Shown here one piece after another: positions 5,591-6,142 of a DNA stretch of 6,142 bases. Location: NCBI GenBank assembly GCA_041838515.1, contig JBGYPP010000012.1, positions 1-6,142 of the forward strand. The letters run 5' to 3'. The DNA is from JBGYPP01 sp041838515. GTDB taxonomy: Bacteria; Bacillota; Clostridia; Lachnospirales; Lachnospiraceae. The translations under genes were made by a program, and so were the position numbers. Position 1 is the stretch's first letter; each line of letters begins with the position of its first letter. Below the pieces are notes generated by a model that saw only the letters and a list, made by a program, of their open reading frames with translations, searched no databases and was not told where the DNA came from.

Positions 5591-6142
5591 ATGGAAGCGA
5601 AAACCTACAGCATTACGTTGGGCGGGCGGGAGTTCCGTGTAGAAGTGGGCAAGGTGGGAAAGCAGGCCAACGGCTGCGTTCTGGCCCGCTATGGGGATAC
5701 CACCGTTCTTTGCACGGCTACGGCCTCCAAGAAACCCAGGGAGGGTATTGATTTCTTCCCTTTGAGCGTGGAATACGAAGAGCGGCTGTATGCGGCCGGC
5801 AAGATACCCGGCGGCTTTATCCGCAGGGAGGGCAGGGCCAGTGAGAATGCCGTACTGACCTCCAGGGTGATAGACCGGCCCATGCGGCCCCTGTTTCCGG
5901 CGGATTACCGCAATGATGTGACGCTGAATGCGCTGGTGATGAGCGTGGACTGCTTCTGCCGTCCGGAGCTGACCGCCATGCTGGGCTGTGCCATAGCCAC
6001 GGCCATTTCCGACATACCCCATGCCGGCCCCGTGGCCATGACGCAGATCGGTCTGGTGAATGGGGAGTTTGTGATCAATCCCGGCCAGGAGGCCTGGAAG
6101 AACGGCGATTTGAATTTGACCGTAGCCTCTACCGCTGAGAGG
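5591..6142 (+). CDS. pnp: Polyribonucleotide nucleotidyltransferase (PNPase), 5' part, cut by the window edge
   Basis: PNPase is a 3'-to-5' phosphorolytic exoribonuclease that degrades mRNA in the cytoplasm. Only 184 codons of a protein that is normally about 700 residues long are present, all within the first RNase PH-like domain. Recognisable stretches are RYGDTTVLCTATASKKPREG (33-52), FFPLSVEYEERLYAAGKIPG (55-74), GFIRREGRASENAVLTSRVI (75-94) with DRPMRPLFP (95-103), and GEFVINP (158-164). The second PH domain and the KH and S1 RNA-binding domains lie beyond the window. ATG 5591 follows AAAGGAG (5579-5585) by five bases. No frameshift or stop is seen. It lies 35 bases after the rpsO terminator, so it probably depends on read-through from rpsO or on a promoter inside rpsO. 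Confidence 0.96.
   Translation, partial: MEAKTYSITLGGREFRVEVGKVGKQANGCVLARYGDTTVLCTATASKKPREGIDFFPLSVEYEERLYAAGKIPGGFIRREGRASENAVLTSRVIDRPMRPLFPADYRNDVTLNALVMSVDCFCRPELTAMLGCAIATAISDIPHAGPVAMTQIGLVNGEFVINPGQEAWKNGDLNLTVASTAER

Noticed and set aside
5225..6022. A 265-codon minus-strand open frame opposite rpsO and pnp
   Set aside because: It runs across two conserved genes and the terminator between them, and its translation shows no family motifs.
1..6142. CRISPR array, tRNA or rRNA genes, defence cassette
   Set aside because: No regularly spaced repeats, no tRNA cloverleaf in the gaps and no defence-type domains were seen. The genes present are housekeeping and signalling genes.

Overview
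This 6,142-base window (by eye about 55-60% GC) looks like chromosomal DNA of a Gram-positive anaerobe of the class Clostridia. The evidence is the set of proteins: a TrmK-type tRNA methyltransferase, a long TGS-containing nucleoside kinase of a type common in Clostridia, a 7TM/degenerate-GGDEF/EAL protein, and the rpsO-pnp pair. Strong AGGAG-type ribosome binding sites and good TTGTCA/TATACT-type promoters fit the same group. A genus cannot be named from the sequence. All recognised genes lie on the + strand, and isoleucine is written mostly as ATA, which is unusual at this GC content.

Layout. Bases 1-231 hold no secure gene. They contain a short inverted repeat, an open reading frame tail ending at 103, an IS-end-like sequence near 101-114, and then a strong extended -10 promoter (162-190). 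This promoter drives an apparent two-gene operon: trmK (232-1137, with an extra segment of roughly 60 residues) and, 19 bases later, a 550-residue nucleoside kinase (1157-2809). A 223-base gap with a candidate promoter, a long leader and a hairpin precedes a 648-residue membrane EAL protein (3033-4979), a likely cyclic-di-GMP phosphodiesterase with a catalytically dead GGDEF domain. A 260-base gap holds a weak terminator-like hairpin directly against a strong promoter (5121-5149) and an S15-type leader, followed by rpsO (5240-5506). A textbook intrinsic terminator (5521-5556) comes next, and then the 5' part of pnp (5591 to the window edge), which is cut off after 184 codons.

How the genes relate. 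trmK, rpsO and pnp are housekeeping genes of tRNA modification, ribosome assembly and RNA decay, and the kinase probably serves nucleoside salvage. The EAL gene is a signalling gene placed between two housekeeping transcription units. I do not see a new defence, mobile or biosynthetic system. The points worth following are the TrmK insertion, the kinase's loss of the conserved N-terminal histidine, the leader of the EAL gene, the rpsO leader and rpsO-pnp terminator arrangement, the ATA preference, and the possible IS end at the left edge.
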